Assembly (NCBI GenBank): GCA_026770585.1 | Contig: MU647263.1 | Span: 40,767-62,869, forward strand | Length of the DNA stretch: 22,103 nt | Source of the DNA: Baffinella frigidus | Lineage: Eukaryota; Cryptophyceae; Cryptomonadales; Baffinellaceae | Reading direction: 5' to 3' | Part shown: piece by piece, positions 17,221 through 18,958 of the stretch | Position numbering within the stretch: the stretch's first letter is position 1 | How the letters are laid out: every line of letters begins with the position of its first letter | Made by a program: the position numbers and the translations under genes | The notes under the pieces: model-generated | Told to the model about the DNA's origin: nothing | What the model saw: the letters and a program-made list of their open reading frames with translations, nothing else | Database searches by the model: none

Positions 17221-18842
17221 AGAAGAAGAAGAAGAAGCGTATTATCCCCAACCGCCCCGGTCATGTGGCGCTGCCTCACTCGGGTTGACTAGTAGACTAC
17301 TTTTCTCAAGTTGACATTGTGGGGTTGCGGTACGAATCCGTCACCTTTGGGGCAGGAAAGAGCCCGGGCTCACCAAATTGGTGAGCCCAAATAGACTGAG
17401 AGGTAAGGTATTGCACCCCTCCCTTTACTTTTATAGGCTAACGTCCTGAAAATGGGGTAGTTAGGCCTACGGCATTGCCTAGGACCTCCTACCGTAGGCC
17501 GAGGGATCCTAGGACCAAAAATTCTTTGCCTACGGTAGGAGGTCCTAGGCGATGCCGTAGGCCTAACTACCCCATTTTCAGGCCGTTACCCTATTAACGT
17601 GAGTACTGTGCATAGACTGGTTTCAAAGTTTCGCATGTTCAACGACGAGAAGCCTTCTCTCGCGTTAGCAGTTGCGTTACCATAACGTCGTGTCGCAACC
17701 CTAAACCATAAACCATAAACCATAAACCATAAACCATAAACCATAAACCATAAACCCCAAACCTCAAACCCCAAATCCCAAACCCCAAACCCCAAACCCC
17801 CAATCCCAAACCCTAAACCCTCACCCATACAGGCAAGATCGCCATGCTGCAGCGCGGCCCTCTCCATCTCCCTCTCCCTCCCCCTCGCCATCTCCCTCTC
17901 CCTCGCTAAACCCCAAACCCTAAACACTCAACCCTAATCGATACAGGCAAGATCGCGATGCTGCGGCGCGGCCTCGGCAAAGTCGTCGACGCTAAGAAAA
18001 AGGTGCCCTACACCCTCAACCCTACACCCTCAACCCTACACCCTAAACCCTACACCCTAAACCCTACACCCCAAACCCTACACCCCAAACCCTAAACCCT
18101 GAACCCTAAACTCTAAACCCTGAACCCTAACCTCTAAACCCTAAGCCCCGGGGTTAGGAGTTGGGGGTTGGGGTTTACTGTGCGGTCATCCTATCTGCAA
18201 AACCGCTGTCGTTTTGCGACTTGTTATAACATAGAAATTGTATTATCCCTCAAGTGGTCATGCGGTCAAATTTGACCGCAAAGAGATCGTAGGCAGGTCC
18301 TAGGGCCCTACGGTAGGGTGCGTGAGCCTACTGGGCACTCCACCCTGTCGTGGACGCCAAGAAAGAGGTGCCCTACACCCTAAGCCCTAAACTCTTATTT
18401 TATCGGGCCTTTCAACCCTAGCCCTAAACCCTATAACCCTAAACCCTAAACCCTAAACCCTAAACCCTAAACCCTGAACCCTCATCCCTAAACCCCGGGG
18501 TTGGGGGTTGGGGTTTACCCTGCGGTCGTCCTATCTGCCACACCGCTGTCCTGCGGTCGTCCTATCTGCCACACCGCTGTGGTTTTACGACTTGTTATAA
18601 CGTGGAAATTGTGTTATCCATTGAGTGGCCATACGGTCAAATTCGACCGCAAAGAGATCGGAGGCAGGTCCTAGGGCCCTGCGGTAGGGCGTAGGAGCCT
18701 ACTGGCCGCTTGAGGGATAACGTGGTCAAATCGTGCTATTCAATGGTCAAATCTGACTGGTCAAATCCTGGTCAAACAGGCGCGTGAAAAGATGAAGAAC
18801 AAAGTGTCGAACCTCGCGGGAGACGACTCAACGCAAGTGTAG
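633..18842 (+). CDS. 22-exon gene for a multi-pass membrane protein (3' part; 5' end outside window)
   Basis: Joined exons: 633-721, 952-1090, 2016-2093, 2389-2453, 3395-3442, 3686-3764, 4881-4949, 5456-5587, 7609-7740, 8278-8319, 8991-9084, 9676-9797, 10596-10640, 10753-10813, 11400-11446, 12112-12162, 12483-12546, 13552-13618, 15583-15643, 16895-17006, 17947-18002, 18780-18842. The phases of all 21 junctions agree and the coding length is 571 codons plus TAG. Seen: hydrophobic stretches near residues 149-166, 175-203 and 510-529; Cys at 48, 65, 67, 68 and 71; further Cys between 209 and 501; N-glycosylation sequons NES (18-20) and NIT (461-463); a Lys/Arg-rich tail of about 39 residues. Inference: residues 204-508 form a large extracellular loop between the paired and the last membrane segments, as in prominin or tweety proteins, whose first membrane segments would then lie upstream. 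I do not recognise the family with certainty. Introns run from 112 to about 2000 bp. Confidence 0.75.
804..833 (+). pseudogene. ghost copy of exon 1 end with donor
   Basis: Repeats GCGTCAACCCCCCGGGTTTC and CACGCGTGAGT, i.e. the last coding bases of exon 1 and its donor, about 110 bp downstream of the original. Confidence 0.7.
952..1090 (+). CDS. exon 2, Cys-containing segment, residues 30-76
   Basis: Acceptor AAAACAG, donor GTAATC. The opening G completes the Glu codon started in exon 1, then 46 open codons follow. It carries SYLENGRPAP and a cluster FLGCPCCREC, i.e. four Cys within seven residues, suggesting disulphides, metal binding or acylation. Its last bases and donor are duplicated at about 1249-1276. 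Confidence 0.8.
1249..1276 (+). pseudogene. ghost copy of exon 2 end with donor
   Basis: GCGTCATCGCTCGAGTGG followed by TAATCCC repeats the last bases of exon 2 and the start of its intron (1071-1098), with two changes. Confidence 0.65.
1520..1748 (+). pseudogene. degraded exon 3 copies
   Basis: Two damaged blocks: about 1520-1655, with CAAATCCTGGACGCGGCGTC plus the following intron-like CACTAAAAGTGCTTTAAAT; and 1677-1748, with GGTCACGAAGGAGGTTTGAA and GCCTTCGGAGGCGGCC. Both carry indels or stops. Confidence 0.65.
1806..1883 (+). pseudogene. intact duplicate of exon 3 (possible alternative exon)
   Basis: 26 open codons, VTEEVLTAMPSEADLRKLNQ then ILDAVS, phase 0-0, preceded by AG (CATAG) and followed by GTTATT. 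It differs from exon 3 at a few residues only. It could be a mutually exclusive exon or an unused copy. Confidence 0.55.
2016..2093 (+). CDS. exon 3, helical segment, residues 77-102
   Basis: Acceptor TTTCAG, donor GTCCGC, phase 0-0, 26 codons. It reads VVDEVLTALPSEADLRKLNQ then ILDAEQ, an amphipathic, probably helical stretch. It is the last of four related blocks (about 1520, 1677, 1806 and 2016). An intact alternative copy lies at 1806-1883, so either could be used. Confidence 0.78.
2094..2388. repeat. intron 3 made of degenerate GAAACCCGAACCCCGAGACC repeats
   Basis: The whole intron between exons 3 and 4 is built from shuffled CCCGAAA, CCCGAGA and CCCGAAC units. Because the unit is not a multiple of three and stop-poor, several frames are open on both strands; none is likely to be a gene. 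Confidence 0.85.
2389..2453 (+). CDS. exon 4, residues 103-124
   Basis: Acceptor AAAGCAG, donor GTGCCC, phase 0 in and 2 out. It encodes AFPDIEALFGKLSQGITKLD and the first two bases of a Trp codon. Without splicing the frame stops at TAG (2473-2475). A copy of the second half plus donor lies at 2717-2760. Confidence 0.72.
2560..2697. mobile_element. family F element, copy 1
   Basis: GCCAAGCCACATTCTTGGAA, GGGGTCGCCAAGAGTCAATT on the left and AAGGGAGCTGCCCCCTGCAG, CTGTCTGGCGTGG on the right match the copies at 8140 and 10465. The left end is degraded. Confidence 0.6.
2717..2760 (+). pseudogene. ghost copy of exon 4 end with donor
   Basis: CTGTCAGAGGGCATCACCAA then ACTCGACGAGTGGTGCCCC repeats the second half of exon 4 and its donor. 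The TTAGAGGACTATTCG repeats that follow exon 4 also follow this copy. Confidence 0.7.
3323..3394 (+). repeat. CT microsatellite forming a splice acceptor
   Basis: CT dinucleotides with occasional CG, about 65 bp, ending CTGCAG directly before exon 5. It acts as an extended pyrimidine tract. Confidence 0.85.
3395..3442 (+). CDS. exon 5, residues 124-140
   Basis: Directly follows a CT-rich microsatellite ending CTGCAG, which makes a strong pyrimidine tract. The donor is GTCCGT. It encodes VSLVNDRSKNVKGVM with split Trp and Arg codons at the ends (phase 2 in, 2 out). No second copy seen. Confidence 0.7.
3440..3685 (+). repeat. telomere-like CCCTAAA array filling intron 5
   Basis: About nine perfect CCCTAAA units near 3511-3576, flanked by degenerate CCATAAA, CCCCAAA and CCCTGAA units. 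The array runs from donor to acceptor of the intron between exons 5 and 6. Confidence 0.88.
3686..3764 (+). CDS. exon 6, first membrane segment in the window, residues 140-166
   Basis: Acceptor ACCAG at the end of a CCCTAAA-type array, donor GTACGA, phase 2 in and 0 out. It encodes TTLQYMDALQ followed by the hydrophobic FLVWGTSWIALFLLLS, a membrane helix. Three degraded copies of the membrane part lie downstream in the next intron. Confidence 0.8.
3889..3957 (+). pseudogene. ghost copy of exon 6 membrane segment (1)
   Basis: TGTGGGGCACTTCATGGATA then GCGTTCTTCTGCCTACTATA matches the VWGTSWIALF part of exon 6 in one frame, without the first half of the exon. Confidence 0.65.
4079..4122 (+). 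pseudogene. ghost copy of exon 6 (2), strongly decayed
   Basis: AAGTGTTTTGATCGTGTGGG and GGCTCCTAGATAGCGCTAAG align with the copy at 4680-4736 but carry a G-run expansion and a stop. Confidence 0.5.
4160..4330. mobile_element. inverted-repeat element I
   Basis: CCACTAGCCCTCCGAGGTGG and its complement (one mismatch) bound 171 bp; the arms are 27 bp. The inside has AGGTCAAAAGTTGACACA. It lies in the intron between exons 6 and 7. Confidence 0.82.
4454..4495. repeat. 42-bp perfect palindrome
   Basis: TTGGTCACGTATCTCGGGTT and its exact complement meet at a central AT with no loop. It could extrude as a cruciform or hairpin, or be the remnant of a fold-back element. Confidence 0.85.
4680..4736 (+). 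pseudogene. ghost copy of exon 6 (3)
   Basis: GTGTGGGGCACTTCCTGGAT then TGCGCTCTTCTGTTG, reading VVWGTSWIALFCC in one frame, then a stop and a 13-G run (4738-4750). Its upstream flank (4639-4680) also matches 3843-3889. Confidence 0.65.
4829..4872 (+). repeat. TTAAGTGGCCAC triple repeat before exon 7
   Basis: Three near-identical units containing AAGTGGCCA, resembling the end of family B elements (CCCTTAAGTGGC). Confidence 0.65.
4881..4949 (+). CDS. exon 7, start of second membrane segment, residues 167-189
   Basis: Acceptor TTGCGCAG, donor GTGATC, phase 0-0, 23 codons. A short polar turn, GMPANSFK, is followed by LVYWCLGLGALICGL, which continues into the hydrophobic start of exon 8. The turn and the previous helix make a hairpin of two membrane segments. 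Confidence 0.8.
4955..5107 (+). repeat. telomere-like array after exon 7
   Basis: CCCCAAACCCTCAACC units merge into CCCTGAA units, C-rich on the coding strand. Confidence 0.85.
5122..5172 (+). pseudogene. ghost copy of exon 8 middle
   Basis: GGTCGATCCTGACAATCCCG then TACTCGCACCTCTCCCACGG matches the SILTIPYS part of exon 8 and then runs into CTCGTTCGCA, the sequence that precedes exon 8 itself. Confidence 0.6.
5274..5316 (+). pseudogene. ghost copy of exon 8 start
   Basis: Same acceptor (CTCGTTCGCAG) and ILFLVFGFGSILTI coding bases as exon 8; the match stops after CTGACAATCC. Confidence 0.7.
5456..5587 (+). CDS. exon 8, end of membrane segment and start of large loop, residues 190-233
   Basis: Acceptor TTCGCAG, 44 codons, phase 0-0. 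It starts ILFPVFGFGSILTI (membrane), then YSDLCQGLPKSGGDT and VFLSTFSPTGDLQ. The only donor consistent with the next exon is GC (CAG before GCATGC), and the same CAG-GC occurs in two related copies (5965, 7076). Incomplete copies lie at 5122-5172, 5274-5316, 5868-5964 and 6910-7080. Confidence 0.72.
5600..5870 (-). repeat. telomere-like array, G-rich on the coding strand
   Basis: TTTAGGG, TTTACGG and GGTTGAGGG units start right after the GC donor of exon 8. Orientation is opposite to all other arrays; similar stretches at 5985-6130 and 7085-7300 belong to the same intron. Confidence 0.8.
5868..5964 (+). pseudogene. ghost copy of exon 8 second half
   Basis: Open reading PYAHLWQGLPESGRDT, VFLSTFSPTGDMQ, then CAG before GCGCGC. 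The membrane part is missing and the conserved Cys is Trp, so it cannot replace exon 8. Confidence 0.7.
6163..6888. mobile_element. fold-back element family A, copy 2, split by a nested element
   Basis: The left arm (6163-6209) and the rest (6764-6888) match copy 1 but are separated by 554 bp of another inverted-repeat element. The right end reads GGCCGTTACCCTATTAAC as in copy 3. Confidence 0.82.
6210..6763. mobile_element. nested inverted-repeat element K with 3-bp target duplication
   Basis: Ends AAGCGGATTTGAG and CTCAAATCCGCTT, flanked by ATT (6207-6209 and 6764-6766). Subterminal AAAACCTATCCTGATACC is repeated inverted near 6711-6730. Inside are two direct copies of a block of about 60 bp (6330-6389, 6401-6460) and a strong hairpin (6536-6619). 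The reading frames inside resemble no known protein. Confidence 0.8.
6933..7063. mobile_element. inverted-repeat element J inside an exon 8 ghost
   Basis: TCGGACCAAGACAGAATCTG to CAGATTCTGGTATGGTCCGA, 131 bp. To its left lies TCTCCGATCGGCGACTT, and to its right CTTGCAGGCGCGCTTCTGGG, which together rebuild the end of exon 8 and its GC donor. Confidence 0.78.
7426..7482 (+). pseudogene. ghost copy of exon 9 start
   Basis: Acceptor and 19 codons identical in protein to exon 9 (DVDPSTVALFQDCLTRVD), then divergence after GTCGATGC. Confidence 0.75.
7505..7546. mobile_element. fragment sharing the family B/C core
   Basis: ATAGGGCCCTAGACATAGGC then CCACGGTAAGGTCCTAGA resembles the centre of family C, but no terminal repeats are visible. 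Confidence 0.5.
7609..7740 (+). CDS. exon 9, residues 234-277
   Basis: Acceptor GCACAG, donor GTACGG, phase 0-0, 44 codons. It encodes DVDPSTVALFQDCLTRVDGR, LWSIVSMDLGLIKEDLARFD and LSRR. A truncated first copy lies at 7426-7482 and copies of its 3' end plus donor at 7796-7850 and 7895-7970. Confidence 0.8.
7741..8130 (+). repeat. tandem copies of exon 9 end plus intron start
   Basis: The block GTACGGCATTCCGCCCGCGA plus ACCGTCCCCTCGCCC, TGTTTCGTGTGATCTGAAAA and GTC occurs at 7741 and 7847, each followed by a degraded piece of exon 9 (TTGATGGATCTCGGCC). A third copy begins at 7961 and is split by a fold-back element at 7973-8093. Confidence 0.75.
7973..8093. mobile_element. fold-back element family E, copy 1
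   Basis: CTAGCTCTGCCTGAGTTTTA to AAACGCAGGCAGAGCTAG. Flanks CATTC and GATTC share ATTC. Removing it restores the GGCATTCCG.CCGCG sequence of the tandem copies at 7747 and 7853, which shows the insertion directly. Confidence 0.85.
8140..8204. mobile_element. family F element, right half
   Basis: TTTGGCATAGTTGAACGCCA, AAATTGGCGTTCCCAAAGGG, AGCTACCCCCTCCAGCTCTG and GCGTGG match the right half of 2560-2697. The left half is absent. Confidence 0.65.
8278..8319 (+). CDS. exon 10, residues 278-291
   Basis: Acceptor CGGCAG, donor GTCCCC, phase 0-0. It encodes FEIPKVFETTLNTQ. The frame stays open to TGA at 8398-8400, so a longer exon is possible, but the later GT sites I checked do not give the phase needed by exon 11. 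Confidence 0.6.
8572..8670 (+). repeat. CCCTACA array
   Basis: Tandem CTACACC/CTACACA heptamers in the intron between exons 10 and 11, a variant of the CCCTAAA unit. Confidence 0.85.
8905..8946 (+). pseudogene. ghost copy of exon 11 start
   Basis: ACAG then GTGCGGGATCTGACGTACGC and GTTCGCGAACCACTTC; the match ends there and CCCGAAA repeats follow. Confidence 0.75.
8991..9084 (+). CDS. exon 11, residues 292-323
   Basis: Acceptor CTGCTCAG, donor GTACCA, phase 0 in and 1 out. It encodes VRDLTYAFTNHFDSIARMTS and DNKIFGYDSMP. A truncated copy at 8905-8946 has the same acceptor border and first twelve codons with one change (Thr to Ala). Confidence 0.8.
9087..9675 (+). repeat. CCCTAAA and CCACAAA arrays around exon 12 ghosts
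   Basis: CCCTAAA units (9095-9232, 9297-9343) change to CCACAAA and CCATAAA (9417-9505, 9578-9675). Three exon 12 fragments sit between array segments and the complete exon follows the last. Confidence 0.85.
9270..9572 (+). pseudogene. three truncated upstream copies of exon 12
   Basis: Starts at 9270, 9350 and 9506, each after CAAACAG. They extend for about 26, 11 and 67 matching bases. The third has an extra G (TTCCAGGAACGG) that breaks the frame, then runs into GAGGGCTACACAACC, a sequence also found beside the second (GGGGGCTACACACC). Confidence 0.75.
9676..9797 (+). CDS. exon 12, residues 323-363
   Basis: Acceptor CAAACAG inside a CCACAAA array, donor GTCTTT, phase 1 in and 0 out. It encodes YIGDSGELVFQNGGVIEG, a Ser run, and DALANVINNILASNMNERQ. 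This is the complete member of a set of six copies (9270, 9350, 9506, this one, 10069 and 10238). Confidence 0.8.
9833..9993. mobile_element. fold-back element family E, copy 2
   Basis: CTAGCTCCGTTTCACTCGGG to TGGAGCAGAGCTAG, flanked by a perfect 5-bp duplication GATTC (9828-9832, 9994-9998). It contains the small hairpin GGCTCACCATTTTGGTGAGCC less one base at each end. It lies in the intron after exon 12. Confidence 0.82.
10069..10136 (+). pseudogene. 3' copy of exon 12 (first downstream)
   Basis: GCTCGGACGCGCTGGTGAAC, GTCATCAACAACATCCTCAC, TTCGAACATGAACGAGCGCC, AG, then GCCTTTT in place of GTCTTT: the donor GT has become GC. Confidence 0.72.
10238..10337 (+). pseudogene. nearly intact 3' copy of exon 12
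   Basis: Open codons LVFQNGGVVEG, a Ser run, DALSNVINNILASNMNGRQ, ending CAG before GTCTTT as in exon 12. It lacks the YIGDSGE start; instead GCTCCGACGCG, normally found internally, precedes it. No good AG acceptor lies at its start. Confidence 0.7.
10465..10589. mobile_element. family F element abutting exon 13 acceptor
   Basis: Ends CCACGCCAGAGTC and CAGTCTGGCGTGG; the inside contains the short palindrome AACCGTGTCCTGACACGGTT. Its right end, TTACCCCCTCCTCCAG, gives the pyrimidine tract for the acceptor at 10595. Confidence 0.75.
10596..10640 (+). CDS. exon 13, residues 364-378
   Basis: Acceptor AAGCAG, donor GTAAAT, phase 0-0. It encodes STDAKAFWTRQLPSY. The acceptor lies six bases beyond a fold-back element (10465-10589) whose C-rich end supplies the pyrimidine tract. 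Confidence 0.7.
10753..10813 (+). CDS. exon 14, Cys-containing, residues 379-399
   Basis: Acceptor TCGGGCAG, donor GTCCGT, phase 0 in and 1 out. It encodes VLNACVLRATTDACRSKDPA, and its last base completes a Val codon with exon 15. It was found by asking which exon could repair the phase between exons 13 and 15. A copy of its end plus donor lies at 11098-11123. Confidence 0.65.
10952..11090. mobile_element. inverted-repeat element L
   Basis: Ends CCACTTAGCA and TGCTAAGTGG bound 139 bp between two copies of a duplicated intron block. A left part with the same ACTTCACGGATACAGTCCA interior recurs at 13090-13185. Confidence 0.72.
11098..11123 (+). pseudogene. ghost copy of exon 14 end with donor
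   Basis: CGGGGCCCCTGCAG then GTCCGCCGCGTACCC matches the exon 14 end, its donor and the first intron bases (10804-10829). It belongs to a longer duplicated intron block. Confidence 0.6.
11290..11385. repeat. inverted and direct CAGTTGACTTAAGG repeats
   Basis: CCTTAAGTCAACTG at 11292 is followed by its complement at 11343 and 11369, just upstream of exon 15. Confidence 0.75.
11400..11446 (+). CDS. exon 15, CC motif, residues 399-414
   Basis: Acceptor CTGGCAG, donor GTTACG, phase 1 in and 0 out. It encodes YDPECCPADRFREGQ. With exon 14 it gives four Cys within about 24 residues, likely disulphides in the large loop. Confidence 0.7.
11459..12108 (+). repeat. degenerate heptamer array filling intron 15
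   Basis: Starts with several good CCCTAAA units and CCCTCAA units, then becomes CCCTACA, CCCCAAA and CCCAAAA. Practically the full 665-bp intron is of this type. Confidence 0.85.
12112..12162 (+). CDS. exon 16, residues 415-431
   Basis: Acceptor AACGCAG, donor GTCCCA, phase 0-0. It encodes TPARVMYDYSIYKDRLQ, leading into the helical exons 17-19. No second copy seen. Confidence 0.73.
12208..12275. mobile_element. family G hairpin element, fragment
   Basis: GTCAACGAAATTTACTGCAC, TTACTAGTATGATCAAAT and TGTGTAGTAATTTGAGTC share the family G centre with mismatches. Confidence 0.6.
12340..12482 (+). repeat. CCCTAAA array ending in a splice acceptor
   Basis: About eight perfect units from 12427 run directly into CAG, the acceptor of exon 17. 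Confidence 0.88.
12483..12546 (+). CDS. exon 17, residues 432-453
   Basis: Acceptor is CCCTAAACAG, formed directly by the last unit of a heptamer array; donor GTACGC, phase 0 in and 1 out. It encodes TLMTEMQTELFIGENQIMEA then K. Partial copies at 12707-12724 and 12832-12850 show the donor as GTAAGC, supporting this border. Confidence 0.77.
12707..12850 (+). pseudogene. ghost copies of exon 17 end with donor
   Basis: GCGAGCCAAACGTAAGCCCC (near 12709) and ATCAGGGAAGCCAAGCGTAA (near 12835) repeat the exon 17 end ATCATGGAAGCCAAGC and show GTAAGC donors. Confidence 0.65.
13058..13089 (+). pseudogene. ghost copy of exon 17 middle
   Basis: TTGGAGCTCTTTCTCGGCGA and GGACCAGATCATG, reading ELFLGEDQIM against ELFIGENQIM in exon 17. 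It then runs into a CCACTTAGCA element fragment. Confidence 0.65.
13090..13185. mobile_element. partial element L
   Basis: CCACTTAGCATGCATCCAAG, ACTTCACGGATACAGTCCAT and TGGATTATAACC match 10952-11040; no right end found. Confidence 0.65.
13350..13418. repeat. AT and AG microsatellites
   Basis: An AT run of about 22 bp passes directly into an AG run of about 42 bp. A shorter TA run is at 13316-13331. Confidence 0.9.
13552..13618 (+). CDS. exon 18, residues 453-475
   Basis: Acceptor CCCCCCAG, donor GTCAGA, phase 1 in and 2 out. It encodes LSTSLEYNITEMVAESLKIV with an NIT sequon, which supports an extracellular position. At least three further partial copies follow within 500 bp. Confidence 0.73.
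13690..13985 (+). pseudogene. serial partial copies of exon 18
   Basis: At 13700-13758 an open copy reads LEYNNTQMVAESLKIVNT, without a matching acceptor phase. Shorter pieces at 13856-13879 (CTCAAAATCGTCGACACG) and 13963-13985 follow. All keep GTCAGCCCC after the exon border, spaced by polyC-rich sequence. Confidence 0.68.
14151..14260. mobile_element. family G hairpin element, copy 1
   Basis: TATTTTTCTTTCATTTCCTG, GCAACAAAAATTACTACACA pairs with the right arm ending AGAAAGAAAAATA; the loop holds ACTAGTATTATTAAAGCA. Confidence 0.8.
14934..15045. mobile_element. fold-back element family C, copy 1
   Basis: Ends GGGGTACCCCGCTCGTAAGA and CTTATGAGCGAGGTACCCC, with core CCTAGGACCACCGTAGGGCC. Same structure as 19866-19983. 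Confidence 0.78.
15113..15162 (+). pseudogene. ghost copy of exon 19 start
   Basis: GTGCAG then GATCTCGAACCAGCTGGACA, ACATCAGAAGCTGCGAGAGC, TTCAACTCC, one residue different (Gly to Arg). The match stops at the point where exon 19 continues GTGTATTCC. Confidence 0.75.
15289..15456. mobile_element. inverted-repeat element H with ACCCT target duplication
   Basis: Arms GTTTCGGAAGCTTCCAGC and AGCTGAAGCGGATCAAATCC are repeated inverted on the right. Flanked by ACCCT (15284-15288, 15457-15461). The empty site is visible in the related block at 14782-14819 (CTCACCCTGGCC). Confidence 0.85.
15583..15643 (+). CDS. exon 19, residues 475-495
   Basis: Acceptor AGTGCAG, donor GTAACC, phase 2 in and 0 out. 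It encodes ISNQLDNIGSCESFNSVYSR. A copy of the first two thirds with the same acceptor border lies at 15113-15162. A coding-like stretch at 15746-15785 (DNDTKVNPGHNAH in one frame) follows but does not fit the phase and is left out. Confidence 0.75.
15646..15990 (+). repeat. CCATAAA and CCCTAAA arrays after exon 19
   Basis: About eight CCATAAA units (15662-15728), then, after a coding-like stretch (15746-15785), degenerate CCCTAAA and CCCCAAA units. Confidence 0.85.
16005..16142 (+). pseudogene. ghost copy A of exon 20
   Basis: CTGCGGCACCCCATGGGTGA (about 16007) and, after TGGTCAAA repeats, GTCGCTCGACTCCTTCTGGA then TCCTCTCTTTCCTCTCGGGA (16095-16134), reading SLDSFWILSFLSGCA. The two parts are pushed apart by inserted repeats. 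Confidence 0.7.
16186..16290. mobile_element. fold-back element family B, copy 1
   Basis: Ends TATCCCTTATGTGGCGAGTA and CCTCGCCACTTGGGGAATA, with core ACGCCCTACCGTAGGGCC. Orientation opposite to the copies at 18243, 18615 and 21687. Confidence 0.75.
16378..16514. mobile_element. family G hairpin element, copy 2
   Basis: ATAGGAAAATGGTTTTAATT pairs with AATTAGAACTGTTTCCCTAT. The centre shares ACTAGTATTATTAAAGCAT and GTGTAGTAATTTTCGTTG with copy 1, while the outer arms differ. Confidence 0.75.
16560..16933 (+). repeat. duplication of about 225 bp with GTACTGGTCAAATATC tandem units
   Basis: GTCAACCATCTTCCTGGGCA at 16573 and 16795 starts two copies, each ending in the exon 20 start. Inside, CGTACTGGTCAAATA units of about 17 bp recur, four in a row at 16816-16880. 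Similar TGGTCAAA units occur at 16035-16180 and 18726-18777. Confidence 0.8.
16675..16720 (+). pseudogene. ghost copy B of exon 20 start
   Basis: GGGAAG then GTGCGGCACCCGATGTGCGA, GCGGCTGGCGGACTCGCT: same border and first 13 codons as exon 20, then unrelated sequence. Part of a duplication of about 225 bp (16560-16720 and 16785-16933). Confidence 0.75.
16895..17006 (+). CDS. exon 20, last membrane segment, residues 496-533
   Basis: Acceptor GGGAAG, donor GTTATT, phase 0 in and 1 out. It starts VRHPMCERLADSLDSFW and continues VLSFLSACAWLPLFFFLNRT, a membrane helix. A Cys and FW just before the last helix is also the pattern in prominin-type proteins (family knowledge; not tested here). Two shorter copies lie upstream. 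Confidence 0.8.
17192..17237 (+). repeat. GAA microsatellite
   Basis: GAAGAA units, about 45 bp with one GAG interruption near the start, in the intron between exons 20 and 21. Confidence 0.9.
17431..17597. mobile_element. fold-back element family A, copy 3
   Basis: TATAGGCTAACGTCCTGAAA to CAGGCCGTTACCCTATTAAC, with the same arms and centre as copies 1 and 2. It sits in the intron between exons 20 and 21. Confidence 0.85.
17833..17860 (+). pseudogene. ghost copy of exon 21 start
   Basis: ATACAG then GCAAGATCGCCATGCTGCAG and CGCGGCC match exon 21, then run into CTCCCTCTC repeats. Confidence 0.75.
17947..18002 (+). CDS. exon 21, basic cytoplasmic tail, residues 533-551
   Basis: Acceptor ATACAG, donor GTGCCC, phase 1 in and 0 out. 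It encodes KIAMLRRGLGKVVDAKKK, a positively charged juxtamembrane stretch consistent with a cytoplasmic side. Truncated copies are at 17833-17860 (5' half) and 18346-18368 (3' half plus donor). Confidence 0.78.
18243..18346. mobile_element. fold-back element family B, copy 2, right end missing
   Basis: Starts TTATCCCTCAAGTGGTCATG, has the core GGCAGGTCCTAGGGCCCTAC, and breaks off at GGGCACTCCACCC, exactly where the exon 21 ghost begins. Confidence 0.72.
18346..18368 (+). pseudogene. ghost copy of exon 21 end with donor
   Basis: TGTCGTGGACGCCAAGAAAG and AG before GTGCCCTACACCCTAA repeats the exon end, donor and intron start. It abuts the broken end of a fold-back element. Confidence 0.7.
18615..18720. 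mobile_element. fold-back element family B, copy 3
   Basis: TATCCATTGAGTGGCCATAC to CTGGCCGCTTGAGGGATA, with the same core. About 130 bp upstream lies a CTGCGGTCGTCCTATCTGCC repeat shared with the surroundings of copy 2. Confidence 0.78.
18780..18842 (+). CDS. exon 22, C-terminus and stop
   Basis: Acceptor TCAAACAG, 20 codons then TAG. It encodes AREKMKNKVSNLAGDDSTQV. The last residues S-T-Q-V fit the class I PDZ-ligand pattern (S/T-x-hydrophobic at the C-terminus). An inverted-repeat element begins about 15 bases after the stop. Confidence 0.78.
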   Translation, partial: AREKMKNKVSNLAGDDSTQV

Positions 18843-18856
18843 CGCACACCAAAAAT

Positions 18857-18958
18857 GTGAGGACCGAGTCCGGGATAGGCCCGCCTCAGGGGAAAAGGGC
18901 TCCAAGGTTGGGCCATTAGGTCGACTGAGGCGGGCCCATCCCGGGCCCGGTCCTCACC
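18857..18958. mobile_element. inverted-repeat element M just after the stop codon
   Basis: GTGAGGACCGAGTCCGGGAT, AGGCCCGCCTCAG pairs with CTGAGGCGGGCCCATCCCGG and CCCGGTCCTCAC. It starts about 15 bp after the TAG, so the 3' UTR probably contains it. Its GGCCCGCCTCAGG end motif recurs through 19020-19450. Confidence 0.75.

Larger units (their letters stand above)
17697..18147 (+). repeat. heptamer arrays on both sides of exon 21
   Basis: CCATAAA (17702-17755), CCCCAAA and CCCTAAA before the exon; CCCTACA and CCCTAAA after it. A further CCCTAAA array is at 18373-18495. Confidence 0.85.
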
